Source: Mikania micrantha (Eukaryota > Streptophyta > Magnoliopsida > Asterales > Asteraceae). Taken from it: DNA of 64,000 nucleotides. This document shows positions 47,405 through 58,837 of the stretch, piece by piece (position 1 is the stretch's first letter; each line of letters opens with the position of its first letter). Location: positions 16,712,755 to 16,776,754 of the forward strand of contig CM018695.1 of NCBI GenBank assembly GCA_009363875.1, written 5' to 3'. The position numbers and the translations under genes are program-made. The notes beneath the pieces were generated by a model, which ran no database searches, was not told where the DNA came from, and was given only the letters and a program-made list of their open reading frames with translations.

Positions 47405-47486
47405 GTCCCTCCTAGTTGAGGGAATTTCATCTCAAAATTCAATTTGGAGCAACTATAGTAAATAAGTGTGGATACTTAAGTTTCAT

Positions 47487-47864
47487 CTAATCTTCTCGTT
47501 CCCAGGTGAACTCGAGACCACGCTTCAACTCCCATCGTACTTTGACCATTGGGATCCAGCTGCGCTTGAGTTTCTTAACATCACGGTCCATCATCTCGAC
47601 TGGTTTTTCAACAAAGTGCATAGTATCATCGATGTGAATATCATCGAGTGGTACCTGAAGATCCTGATCAGCTAAGCATTTCTTCAAATTGGACACGTGG
47701 AAGGTTGGATGCACATTACTGAGTTCAGGAGGCAGTTTCAACTTGCAGGTAACCTTCCCAATTCCTTCAAGAATCTTAAAAGGGCCAACGTAACGTGGAT
47801 CAAGCTTACCTTTCTTCCTGAAACGTACAACTCCCTTCCATGGTGAGACCTTAAGTAATACCAT
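47487..47864 (-). pseudogene. Gypsy C integrase C-terminus and chromodomain-like tail
   Basis: 126-codon frame including the stop, containing KKGKLDPRYVGPFKIL, SNVHPTFHVSNLKKCL, VEMMDRDVKKLKR and VKVRWELKRGLEFTWERED. The order matches the family A and B tails. The frame ends with a stop immediately after EFTWERED, so the final YP-type end of the tail is missing. The start is not natural; upstream sequence continues in another frame across the duplicated 120 bp. Confidence 0.88.
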
Positions 47865-47880
47865 ATCATCAACTTGAAAC

Positions 47881-48120
47881 TCTAAAGGTTAACGGCGTTT
47901 ATCCGCTTAGCTCTTTTGTCGAATGCGAGCAACTAACAAATTGTCGCGGATCTGGTGAATCTTGTCAGTCATTTCTTGAATGATCTCGGGAGCTGTGATC
48001 TCTAAAGGTTAACGGCGTTTATCCGCGTAGCTCTTTTGTCGAATGCGAGCAACTAACAAATTGTCGCAGATCTGGTGAATCTTGTCAGTCATTTCTTGAA
48101 TGATATCGGGACCTATGATA
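47881..48120 (-). repeat. 120-bp tandem duplication inside gypsy C pol
   Basis: 47881-48000 and 48001-48120 align end to end without gaps and differ at about six positions, three of them in the last ten bases. The repeat lies inside integrase coding sequence. The unit is a multiple of three, so it would not shift frame by itself. Confidence 0.95.
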
Positions 48121-48389
48121 TACGATTCACCGAACTCGGTCCAACAAATAGGTGACCGACATTTTCTACCATAAAGAGTCTCAAATGGCGCCATACCAAT
48201 GCTCGCGTGATAACTTTTGCCATACGAGAACTCAACTAATGGTAAATGGCTTTCCCAATTGCCATTCAAATCGATGACACAAGCTCTTAGCATATCTTCT
48301 AGTGTCTGAATCGTCCACTCTGTCTCTCCATCTGTTTGAGGATGATAAGTCATGCTAAGATTCAATCGTGTTCCAAAAGCTTCATGCAA
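48009..48389 (-). pseudogene. Gypsy C integrase core, Glu part
   Basis: Frame of 126 residues starting MHEAFGTRLNLSMTYHPQ. TDGETEWTIQTLEDML carries the catalytic Glu, and YHASIGMAPFETLYGRKCRSP is the conserved segment after it. The N-terminal part of the core is in another frame upstream. Confidence 0.88.
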
Positions 48390-48476
48390 TGATTCCCAAA
48401 ATCGTGCCGTGAAACGAGCATCATGATCCGATATTATACTTAAGGGAATCCCATGTTGGCTAACAATCTCATCTAC

Positions 48477-48920
48477 TTAGAAACGAGCTAATTTCCGCAC
48501 AGGGTATGTTTCGCGTATCAGTAGGAAATGAGCCGATTTAGTTAACCGATCTATTATCACCCATATACTATTGTGACCACTTGCGTTTCGTCGGAGTTTG
48601 GTTATAAAATCTATAGAGATATTCTCCCACTTCCACATGGGTATTTCCGGTTGCACACACAATCCCGAAGGTCACTGGTGTTTAGCCTTGAATTTTGTAA
48701 AGTTAAGGCATTCGGCCACATATTCAGCTATATCCTTCTTCATTCCAGGCCACCAGTACAAGACTCTAAGGTCTTGGTACATTTTGTCACCACCTGGATG
48801 GATTGAGTAACGAGACTTATGTGCTTCATTCATAATCATCATCCTAAGATCATCTCTGTTTGGTATCCACAACCGATTTAAATAATACATCAAATCATCA
48901 TCCTTTGCTTCCAATTGCAT
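48477..48920 (-). pseudogene. Gypsy C integrase zinc module and first catalytic Asp
   Basis: Two frames. 48920-48672 gives IHPGGDKMYQDL and CLNFTKFKAKHQ, an HHCC-type module in which the last Cys is replaced by Phe. 48662-48477 gives WENISIDFITKLRR with the first Asp and WVIIDRLTKSAHFL. A frameshift or stop separates them near 48665. The second Asp region lies near 48440-48410, in decayed sequence. Confidence 0.85.
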
Positions 48921-49113
48921 TCAGCGCGACAAGACATCTCATCATGCAGGCTGCCTTGAGCCAATGAGGTTTGTTGGGTTACCAGAATATCATTGTAGAG
49001 ATTCACTATGGATTTGAACATGACTCTTGCGACTAAGCACATGTGCTACTACATTCGCTTTGCCAGGATGGTAGTGAATTTCACAGTCATAATCATTTAG
49101 CAGTTCAACCCAT
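48921..49113 (-). pseudogene. Gypsy C RNase H tail
   Basis: From the junction at 49113 the minus strand reads WVELLNDYDCEIHYHPGKA and VVAHVLSRK, the C-terminal end of gypsy RNase H. Only this tail survives; the frame then meets stops before the integrase. Confidence 0.75.
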
Positions 49114-51838
49114 TTAATTAAATTTTTATTTAATTAGCATTTTTATATGTGGCACTAGAATTAGTTTAATTTAGTGTGAGACGTGGCTTGACAGTACAAA
49201 CACAGTCACACAACAGGATAATTCGAGTAATTATTGGAAAATCGCACACACGCATCAGAAGTCACGAACGTTGGTGAACGTCACAACAATTAAGTACAAA
49301 AACACTTCACGGGTCAACTATGACTAATAATTGACGATTAGAGTTCAAACGATGCTAAAACAACGTGTTACAGTCGAGAAACGAGCGAAAACGAACTCAA
49401 ACACTGAAATTGGGCCTATTAGGCTCATCCGGAGGCCCAGGCGCTACACCTGGAATCAACCTCTGACCTCTAGCGATGCGTGCGAGACGAGCAAAAACCA
49501 GGACGGATAAGGGCCATCCGCGCGCTACGCCTGGCGCCCGTGTTGCACATCAGGCGATGCGCCTCCTAGCCAGGATCGCAGAAAATCTTCTTGGTTGCCA
49601 CAAACATCATTGCAATCCTATAACACTCATCATAACCGGTTCTAGATGCCACCATTCGAGTTTATCTGCAGCAAAACACCTACAAACACCTCTGAAACTC
49701 TCAAAGAACCCCAATTAACACCATAGTTGGAGCTTGGGTTGAGGATTCAAGCTTGGAGACATTGAAGGAAGCCATTATTGGAGCTTTTCACCACCATCAC
49801 CATCATCTAGACGATTAGGAGAGGGATCCCAGAAGCTTAGGGAGCTGTTGATCAACCATCTTAACATCTTTGGAGCATTGGAAGGCAATCCCATAGTTAT
49901 ATTGCACATATAACACTCAAAGACCCACATGCAAGGCTCAAAGCTTGTATGCACACACTAGATCTACACATGCATGACTTTTAGATCTGGGTTTGATGCT
50001 ATTTCTACTGATTTTGACCAACTATGATGATTTATGATGATCTATGATGTGTTTTATTGTTGAAAGTATGATTTGGGGTCATGAACCTAGGAGATGTTCA
50101 TGAATACCTACATGCATACATGATCTATGGTTCTTTGAATGATTTTGAATATTGGTAAATGATATTTGATGATATATGGATGCATTTTATGATTTGTTAT
50201 GCGTAAAATGGTCTTAAATGGCTTAAGTAACATAGTTACTATTTATAGCAACTTTATTTCGCAAGAACTTGCTAAAAGATGATATTAGGTGAATTATGTA
50301 GTTAAAATGATGTGTTATTGTCACTAATGATGTTATTAACAACTATTATGCCTTAACTTGGTTAATAGTGCTTTATATGAAAACCTACTAATTTTAGAAA
50401 CTTTGTTATTAGAATTCATGAACTAGGAATCTCAATACATGACTTCTATATGCTAAATGGTCTATCATGATGTAATATGACTATTGTGTAATAGATATTG
50501 TGACTATTGATGTCAAACATGCCAAAACTAGAAAATTTCCATATTAGGAAACTTTAATGATTAAAAAGGAGCTATGTTATTATTGGATCGCATATGACAA
50601 CGTGCTATGTGTTAACATGATCACGTAGGACTAATGAGCATGCTAAAATCTTTAAAACAATAAGTGTTGTGGACTTTCTAAAAATGGAAACTTACTATAA
50701 ATAGTAAGTTTTCCATAAACACAAACTGTGTATTTTGCACATAATGAGCACAAACAAGAATGTTACACAAGTTACCACCAACACACGGTTCACCAACAAG
50801 TCGTTGACTTGACACTGCCAAACACGGTCAACCACGATCAAAAACGGACAAGCACGGTCAATGTGGACCGACATGGACTAACATAAGAACCAAGGGTTGT
50901 TGAGCACAAAAACGAGAACGAACACGAACACGGTCACTTACACGAACTCAAGTAAGCTATATGATATATGTAACCGGTGAACAAGTCACCTGCGGCGTAC
51001 CGGAGCTTACGCTATCACTTTCTGACTTCACTAAGGTGAGTTTACGACCCCTCTTTAACTCTTTTACAAGCTTTTCTTATAGGGGGAGAATACTTTTTGA
51101 ATCGAGTCAAACATTTATACTTGTACAAACATATTGTGTATGTTGGTTTATTAGACAAACATAAGTGTTGTAATCGTAACAAGCCCTCGCAAAGTCTTAC
51201 AGTTAATGCACAAACAACAAGGTGAGTTTGAATAGATCTGTTTGGGTGTGACGAACCCCACGTGGCACAATATTGACTGGAGGTTGGGACATGTGAAATC
51301 TTGACCTATCGTGCCATTCTTATTACGAGACATGGCGGAGGCAATGACTAACAAGTCTAGTTCAGTAGTGACGCACTGACACTTGGAGCCTAGGGCTCGG
51401 GACTAACATTTGATAAACAGCATGACACATGACAAACATTTTTGATTATTATATATGTATATCGAAACCTGTGAATTCACCAACCTATGTGTTGACACTT
51501 TTTTCTTAAACATGTATTCTCAGGTAACTGACAGGCACATGAAACATGAATGCACTTCAGGAATGAGCATAGGATTTTTTGCATTGATTTCATGTCATTT
51601 AAACAAACAATTTTTATTTATGTTATATGTATGAAACATGTAGTGTCTGGCAAATCATTTTCCGCTGCATAACTTATGTATTTCCGCTGCTTTATTTTAT
51701 AAACTGTTTGGTTGTGTTTATGACAAACATTGTATTTTGAAACGCATATAGAGCTGCTATATATGACCATGAGCTGTGATTCTGGCCACATCACACCCAT
51801 GTGGACTGATGCCACACGTGGGAATTTGGGGTGTGACA
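49114..51838 (+). repeat. 5' LTR of a second gypsy A element, plus strand
   Basis: Family A LTR lacking its first 25-40 bases, ending TTTGGGGTGTGACA. GC-rich cluster about 49430-49570, palindrome 50689-50710, donor-like CTAAG/GTGAGT at 51035/51036, acceptor-like TTCTCAG at 51523. A primer site follows directly, so this is a 5' LTR, not a solo LTR. Confidence 0.9.
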
Positions 51839-52018
51839 GACTGGTCTCAGAGCCCTTGGGTATAGAGAACTAGGTTTGCATGTACTAAACATAAACCATA
51901 TCCATTGCTCAACATTAGACACTATACCTAGACATTGCACAATAATATGTTATTATTATTGTTATCTGTTACATATTGAATCAAGATTACAGGATGGGCA
52001 ACAACGGGGATGGAAGGA
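51839..52018 (+). mobile_element. Gypsy A internal start, interrupted by gypsy B
   Basis: GACTGGTCTCAGAGCC is the primer site with one change (C for A) from the A element at 12044. The next 150 bases match that leader, including the ATG of the upstream ORF at 51994 (MGNNGDGR). Eight codons on, gypsy B begins. The rest of this A element should lie to the right of the window. Confidence 0.88.
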
Positions 52019-52711
52019 TGTAACATCAGTGCTGGAAACGTAACCGGAACAATGATCGCAACAGTAAGATGAACAGTAAACAGGTGCAAACTCTACGTAT
52101 TTCATGGTATGTCATTATCATTTCATGTTTATCATAGAACTACTTCGGATTCATTTCAGAAACGTAACTCAGAACTATGGTTTAACAGTCAGAATCTAAT
52201 CTGACAACACAGAACTATTATGCGAATTGTATTTAGGACTTTATTATGTATAAACGTATGTGAGATTGAACAAAACCAAACGATAACGAATGTCGTAATG
52301 CGAATGTTGAACTAACGGAGTATTCGTGTGAGTGATGATTCGCACGAATATATCGGTGAGTTTAACATTCAGAACGATGTCCAATAAATAGAAAATTAAA
52401 TCGAAAAGTATAGTTGTCGTCTTATTCGTACGGGTGACGATCCGAACGAATACGCGCGAAAACCGTATAATTCGATTAAACCGTAAAATTAAAGGTTTTT
52501 GAAATGCTAAAAATAAATGAAAGATATCTAGTTAATTTATTAGGAATTACCACCTAAAATAATTTAGAAAACTTTATTTTTAGGGATCGTAATGTTTCGT
52601 TATGAGAGAAACCGAAACCGACGCGTACGCACGAAACCGCGCGAAACCGAGCGAAACTTAACTAACCCGAACAAACCTGAACGTTTAAAAACCATAAAAA
52701 GACACTAAATT

Positions 52712-53306
52712 TGTTGGACTAAAAGAACCAATGAGCCTGATCAGAAAAACCTCTAAGTCTCACAATACACACAACAACTGAAGAAGAACACAACAGCTGA
52801 TATTCACTTTGAAGAGTTACAAGATCTGAAGTTATTCACAACAGCTGAAGTGTTAGTCTTCAGATGTTGTGATGTTAATTTTTGTCTTCAGTAGTTTTCT
52901 TTCAATATTTGTAAAAGTCTGATGAGTATTTTACTCATCAGATGTTGAAGTTTAATTTCAGTAGTTTTAGTTCTTCAGTAGTTGTAAGAGGTTGTCTTCA
53001 GTAGTTGTAAACATCCTCAGTAGTTTTGGTTATTTCAGTTGTTATCTTTTGTCTGTTAGGTGTCAACATCATGTGACATCATCAGACGTCACTGTTTCTA
53101 TATAAGGGCAGTTGACATATTGTATCTGTAACGAAGTTAGTGCGAATTGAATGAGATTATTCCATTTGCAGAATTCTCTTTCTATAACAACTTGTGCTTT
53201 ACTGTTCTATTAGATTAACTTTGTTCTTGCTAATTTTGAGCTAATTCATCGTTGAATTCCGCTGCTATAACCTAATATTGATCAAATGAGAACATCTGAT
53301 CCTACA
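52712..53306 (+). repeat. Solo copia LTR nested in LTR B
   Basis: TGTTGGACTAAAAG to GATCCTACA, 595 bp, with AAATT at 52707-52711 and 53307-53311. LTR 2 of gypsy B (60895-60915) lacks it, giving an empty-site control inside the window. It has a TATA-like CTATATAAGGG near 53098, about six TCAGTAGTT-type words, and an 11-bp hairpin (TCTGATGAGTA) at about 52919-52943. Confidence 0.93.
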
Positions 53307-56193
53307 AAATTCCATTTGAATTTTCATAAAAACCCTTCTCTCTCTCCAAAACCATTCATCTCTCTCTACCTTTCCTCTCACTAAAACATCCATATCTCTC
53401 TCAAATCTGCACCAAATTGGGTGTTTTTTGTCCAAACGGGAAACGCGTAGATCGTGAAGAGACGAAGAAATAGAACTTTGAATGGCCAAAAACGAGGTAG
53501 AAATGAGTGAGAAATCACTGATTTACTGAAACATGTACTATTCATCTTCTTCTTCGACCCAACTGAACTTTGCAGCTAATTTTCGACCTTTAAACCTCTA
53601 GGACCTGCACTAAATCAACTTGGAGAGCTAAGGAACATCCTATATTGAAGACTGGGTGACTGGAACAACGGATTTGTGGTAAAACCGAACAAAATGTGAT
53701 TTTTTTTCTTGCTGGAACACTGTTCCGAACACAGCAGGTGTTCAGTCCATTTTGGAGATGCAAAACCCTTAGGATATGTACTAAACAAACTAGGATGTTA
53801 AGGATTCCATTATATTGATGTATGGGTCAGTTTAAATTCGATTTGGGGCTGTGTATAGCAATTTCGATGACATAAGGGCTGCACTAGGGGCTGGCCGATG
53901 CTGATGGTATCGGCAGATTCTGCCCAGCCAGTTCCTTTGTATTTTTAACATAGAAAACGTTCAAGTTAACTCAGGAAACTTTCCAGCATACTAGTTCAAT
54001 ATGTTAGGAACAACTTTCATCAAGACAAGTTTCATTGGTTCGGACTTTAAATTGGTCAAAACAGTGTCCTGAGTCAGAAGGTACTGAATGGAACACTGAT
54101 TTTATACCAGCTGTTTGAATACTCACTTGGACGAATTAGAAAGCTTATAAATAATGGATAAAAAGCTAACATCCCAAACTTGATCATGAAGCTTTAGTTT
54201 GCTCAATTTGGAGTTCCTATGATCAAGTTATGACCTGTAAAAGTCGGGACAGCCTACTGCCCGATTTCCAGATTTTGGGTAGTTTAAGAAATCTTAGGTT
54301 TTGACATGTTTTGCAAGCTACCAGCTATGTGGTATGTGTTTATGCATAATTTCAAACAAAAATAACTATATGAACATTCAGATATGGTGGTTTAGGTTCT
54401 TGTTACCTTTGTTTAAGTTAGGTGATTGGGTGTTAACCGATTTTTAAAACCATGGATATTAAGATTTTACTAACACCAAGACTTTCTAAACTCTTTGGAC
54501 CCATAACATATGTTTTAACCATCAAGCGGGATTAAAACACTTGGGATTTCAATAATCAAAACAAAGAGACATGATAATTTATGTTAAGTTAAAAAGGGTT
54601 GTTACATGGCTATAGGTTTCAAAAGAACTAAAGAACGTCAAGGTAAGATCAATGGGAATTCAATAAGACAAACTAAGTATGGGTTGTTCGACCTTATGTT
54701 GTCAACATGCAATCCATAGAAAATTCATGTCATGGTTAAACAATTGAGAATATTCAAATAGAATGAATTTAATTAATAGCTAATTGTTATATTTTTATAA
54801 ATGGTATTGGTTTTGTTTAAAGTTTATATAGTTATGAAAGTTAGTTTTATTATAACTGATTGGGATTTGGTTGTAAAATAGACAATATAAATTGTCTGGA
54901 TTTGAACTAAAAACAAAGGAAACTCTGCCCGATTTTCGTAAAAATTTAAAAGTAAGTTGTTATTAACTAACGGATAAGGGATTCATAGAGGGTATGTAAC
55001 ATAGAATAATTAAAGAAAATCTTAGTAACACATTAGCAAGTATATAGGACACGTAGTCGCACACCGAGACCTAAACCCTATATACGTTAACTATAAATAC
55101 TTATAGTATTCAAATCGTAATAAATCAACACAGGTGCTGAAGATACTTAATTTACAACAAACGAGCACGCATTATTTTCTTGGTTGAAACATAAGAGCTA
55201 CAACACAGGTGAGTACATTGCCCCTTTTCTAAACATTTTTGTTTTCAAACGCGGGGCTGAGAAGCATGCGTAAACCTTTTTATTTAAATTGTTTTACGTA
55301 AATGCTTTTATTTATTATTTGCTTATTATATATGCTTGTTTATTCTCCTGGACTCCTGTCTAGGTAATTGCTATACAGAATTAACTAACAAGTTAATTAA
55401 TTACTCTTTTGAGTAATACCTTAATTCTAAACTCTAAACAAACCCTTAGTCCCTCAAGTTCAAATTCAAGAATCTAAATTCAAAGTGAAATCAACAGAAC
55501 TAAAGCTAAAGATCAAATGCAATGGAATCTAATCCAGTGTGTGATCAGTAAACTAAGGATCCTAATCAGGAATCTATAATTATTGTGGAAATCATGGAAT
55601 TCAAAAGATCAGAATCAAGAAGATCATAACCGTGTGTGAATCATTGAAATAATGAAATCATTAAGATCTAATGAAATCATTAATTGCTTAAATTAAGGTG
55701 GATGTCAGTTGTATGTAAATCAAGACCACGTGTAACACACGGAAAGTCCCGGCATAAATAGTAGACTCTTGTAGTCAAGCTATATGGGCATAACTTAAAC
55801 GATTAAAAAAAATCAAGAGAATCAAAGAAGATCAAGAATCAAAGGATATCCTTAAAGTCTCGGCATGTACAGTAGACCAATGGGTCAAGCTGATATGGGC
55901 ATCATTAAAGTCCCGACACATACAGGTAGACTCATTGTGGGTCATGCCTTATATGGGCCACGTGTGAGAGGGTACAACTTGGACAACCACAAACAACTAA
56001 GTCTAATTGATTGAGTCAAATAAGGCCCAATCATCATGTCTTAGTTGTATTTAAATGCTTTATTATTAATTTAATTAAACATTTAATATTATATTTCTAC
56101 AAGTGTTTTGGGTAATCATGTAGACATGGTGAACTCAGGAAATCAGAGGTATTTCAAATTGTGGAAATCAAATTCTAAAATGGAAGTGGGTGG

Positions 56194-56819
56194 TAGGTAA
56201 GACGCTTAATTATCATTAACAACAATGTCCCATGTGGCTTAGTATGTGGTGGGATGGCGTCTGGGCGGGTTGTAGGCTCGACCCTTTCGTATGCCCTATA
56301 TATAAGCATACCGAGTTGGATAATACAGGTGATGTTAATGAGGTTAAGGTTGTTACCGAAGAGATTGGTAAATGCTAATGTATACATGCTTTTAGAATTC
56401 TAAACAAAATGTTTGAAAATAAAATGGGAAATGAAACTGGAAGATAGGTAAAACGCTTAATTATTATTAACAACAATGTCCCATGTGGCTTAGTATGTGG
56501 TGGGATGGCGTCTGGGCGGGTTGTAGGCTCGAACCTTTCGTATGCCCTATAGATAAGCATACCGAGTTGGATGATACATGTGATGTTAATGAGGTTAGGG
56601 TTGTTACTAAAAGATTTGTGATAGGCTATTCTTTTGAAATGAAATTGAATGGTAGGTAAAATGCTTAATTATCATTAACACCAATGTCATATGTGGTTTA
56701 GTATGTAGTGGGATGGCGTCTGGGCGGGTTGTAGGCTCGACCTTGTCGTATGCCCTGTATATAAGCATACCGAGCTGGATATTATAGGTGATGTTAATGA
56801 GGTTAAGGTTGTTACCGAA
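56194..56819. repeat. Three tandem 167-bp repeats in LTR B
   Basis: Cores at 56194-56360, 56445-56610 and 56653-56819 share GCTTAATTATCATTAAC, GTGGTGGGATGGCGTCTGGG and a TATA-like CCCTATATATAAGC (CCTGTATATAAGC in the third). Spacers of 84 and 42 bases differ. Solo LTR B has one copy; LTR 2 has at least one, starting near 63800. Confidence 0.9.
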
Positions 56820-57268
56820 ATGGTTTGCAAAGCTATTTTTCAAAGACTAAACTATATGAACTCACCAACAATTGTGTTGACTTTGTTTTCTTTCATGCTT
56901 TCTCAGGTGATGTACAGGAGTAAGCTAAGGTTTCAGGAATGCATGCTAGGATGCCCAGTTAGGGGACCTAGTAGTTTTTGGGAAGCACATCTTTTGTTGA
57001 CTACTTTGAATCACTTTTGATATCTTGTACAGTTACAAGATAGTAGACTTATAATTCATTTGTGAGATTTACTTAGTTAAATTATCAAACGATGACAATT
57101 GTGATTTAACTTTGTAAACTCTAGTTTAATGTCATGATGCTTTAGTTATACTTAACATTGATGCTATGTAAACAATCTGATCATCACGATTATCACTTCC
57201 GATATCGCGCCCTGGGAACCTTCCGCTCGATGGGACACACGATCCGGCCCGCCGGCTCGGGTGTGACA

Positions 57269-57288
57269 GATTGGTATCAGAGCTCAAG
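57269..57288 (+). other. Primer-binding site of gypsy B
   Basis: GATTGGTATCAGAGCTCAAG follows the LTR end GTGTGACA. Confidence 0.92.
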
Positions 57289-57447
57289 ATTATAGAGAAT
57301 AATAGGTCATATACTTAAAACGGTTTGGCCTAGACTATAACTTAGGGACCTCATGTAGAGAAAGTAGGGCTTAAGAAATTATTTGCATATATTTTTTTTT
57401 GTATTTGATCATGAGTACTAATTAGTAACTCTTTTGTTAGGATCAGG

Positions 57448-58270
57448 ATGCCACGAAGACAACAAAAAACATCACCCCCTCCTCCTCCACCAGAGACTGA
57501 CCCGGCAGCCGTTGCACTCGCAACCCTAGTCACTGAACAACTGATGAAGGTTCTCCCAGGAATCATCACTCATGTCATGAACATTGATAAGAACACTCGA
57601 TGTTACCCAAAGACAATCACGGGAACTGAAGAATTGGTGCAAGGTGAAACAAGCAAGGAGCGAAAGCGGTGTCGTTCTAAGAAATCAGGGGACCCTGTAA
57701 TCTATACGGGGGCCATTCCACTTCGCCAAATGGCCGTTGCTCCGGAGCCAGAGGTTCATAAGGGGTATGCTGGAAAAGCTCCTCTTTGCACTAGCTGCCA
57801 CTATCACCACCGTCCTGAAAACCCATGCAGACAATGCACCTGTTGCGGTAAGATGGGCCATTGGGATCATCAATGCAGATCTTCGATGGAATTAATATGT
57901 AAACAGTATGCTGGCAAGTTTCCTTTATGTGCCACGTGCGGTCTTCATCATGCTGAGAACAAACTGTGCAAACATTGCCTGAACTGCCGGAGGAAGGGAC
58001 ACTGGAGTCGTGATTGCAATAATCCCCCAACTCATAATCAGAACCCTGGGAACACTACATATCCCTCTTCCTCGACACAACAAGGATTGCTATGTGTGCG
58101 GAATGTTCGAACACATTGCACGAGACTGCCCCGTGAGGGTATCCTCATCAGATCATGCGCCTTCCAAGGAACTGATTACTTTACCAACTTCTGATGCATG
58201 TTTGGGGTGGAATAACCCCATAGGTATGCGTATTTCATTCTGCTATGTTAAATTATTTATTGGTTGTTAA
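57448..58270 (+). pseudogene. Gypsy B Gag remnant with duplicated zinc module
   Basis: The ATG at 57448 gives MPRRQQKTSPPPPPPE, a typical start of this Gag lineage. The Retrotrans_gag core that should follow is missing, since only about 55 residues separate MNIDKNTR from the zinc region. Two copies of a composite module follow: residues 114-143 (LCTSCHYHH, CRQCTCCGKMGHWDHQC) and 161-190 (LCATCGLHH, CKHCLNCRRKGHWSRDC). Each is CX2CX2HH, then C, then CX2CX4HX4C or similar. A third knuckle, CYVCGMFEHIARDC, lies in the overlapping frame 58010-58270, so there is a frameshift near 58060-58090. Confidence 0.88.
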
Positions 58271-58682
58271 TTACAAATGCATATTCCGTTGTGATTTTAG
58301 AAATACTGAATCTAAGGAAACCGTATGCAAACTCGGTGCAAATAACATGATAGGAATAGTAACATAAGGAAGCCTTAGGTCAATTAAACGCTAAGTAAAT
58401 AAATAAAGATAGGGTGATTCTTAATTACAGTTTAACTACTGTAATTAGGAAGAAAACCTTATCTAATTAGAGCACTAAAAGCCCATAGGAATTCAAAATG
58501 CCAAAGCTAGTGTGTAAGCTGTCACTTTCCACCTAGACCTCATAGATATTGAGTTACTTAGATAGAGAACCCCGGTTATAGAATGTTAGGAAGGATGAAT
58601 GTTAGAACTGTACTGGAATCATGAGCTAAACTAGATAAGTAGACTAGGAGAAATCAGTTGCGAATACAATACAAAGATATGC
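58271..58682. other. Non-coding insert replacing protease and RT start
   Basis: No frame or motif of protease or early RT is visible between Gag and the RT scrap. The sequence is AT-rich and carries several stops in every frame. It begins near a donor-like AG/GTATGC (58225) and has a GATTTTAG at about 58293-58300, which together look like a short intron, but without a coding match I cannot tell an intron from deletion filler. Confidence 0.4.
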
Positions 58683-58822
58683 CGGAGACAGCATTCCGAA
58701 TGAGATATGGGCATTACGAGTTTTGGTGATGCCTTTTGGATTGACGAATGCACCCGTGGTTTTCATGGACCTCATGAACCGAGTGTGCAAGCCGTATCTG
58801 GATCAGTATTTCATTGAGACAA
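58683..58822 (+). pseudogene. Gypsy B RT scrap
   Basis: About 45 codons: PETAFRMRYGHYEF, then after a one-base loss VMPFGLTNAP and FMDLMNRVCKPYLDQYF. This is the segment just before the YxDD box, which is absent; the next bases jump to the RNase H/integrase linker. Confidence 0.85.
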
Positions 58823-58837
58823 TTTGAAACAAAGCCT

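Larger units (their letters stand above)
46225..49113 (-). mobile_element. Gypsy family C, 3' half only
   Basis: A 3' LTR (46225-47404), polypurine tract and pol fragments (47487-49113) are present on the minus strand. The element ends abruptly within RNase H, joined to a family A LTR lacking about its first 25-40 bases. The junction near 49113 shows no LTR end and no target duplication, so a deletion probably fused the two. Insertion of C into LTR A at 46225 is indicated by the left flank ACGGT, but the matching right flank is lost. Confidence 0.8.
52019..57268 (+). repeat. 5' LTR of gypsy B
   Basis: TGTAACATCAGTGC to CGGGTGTGACA. It has a CT-rich patch (53325-53405), three diverged AAAGTC..GACxxTGxGGTCAxGC..ATGGGC units (about 55745-55970), a donor-like CACAG/GTGAG at 55208/55209, three 167-bp repeats (56194-56819) and an acceptor-like TTTCTCAG ending at 56906. 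Confidence 0.94.

Noticed and set aside
55745..56819. Repeats in LTR B as a CRISPR-like array
   Set aside because: Units are long, unevenly spaced, inside a plant LTR, and there are no cas genes.
56175..56843. Three similar minus-strand proteins as a gene family
   Set aside because: They are by-products of the tandem 167-bp repeat in LTR B and change frame between units.
394..57288. TGGTATCAGAG sites as tRNA genes
   Set aside because: They are short primer-binding sites next to LTRs without cloverleaf context.
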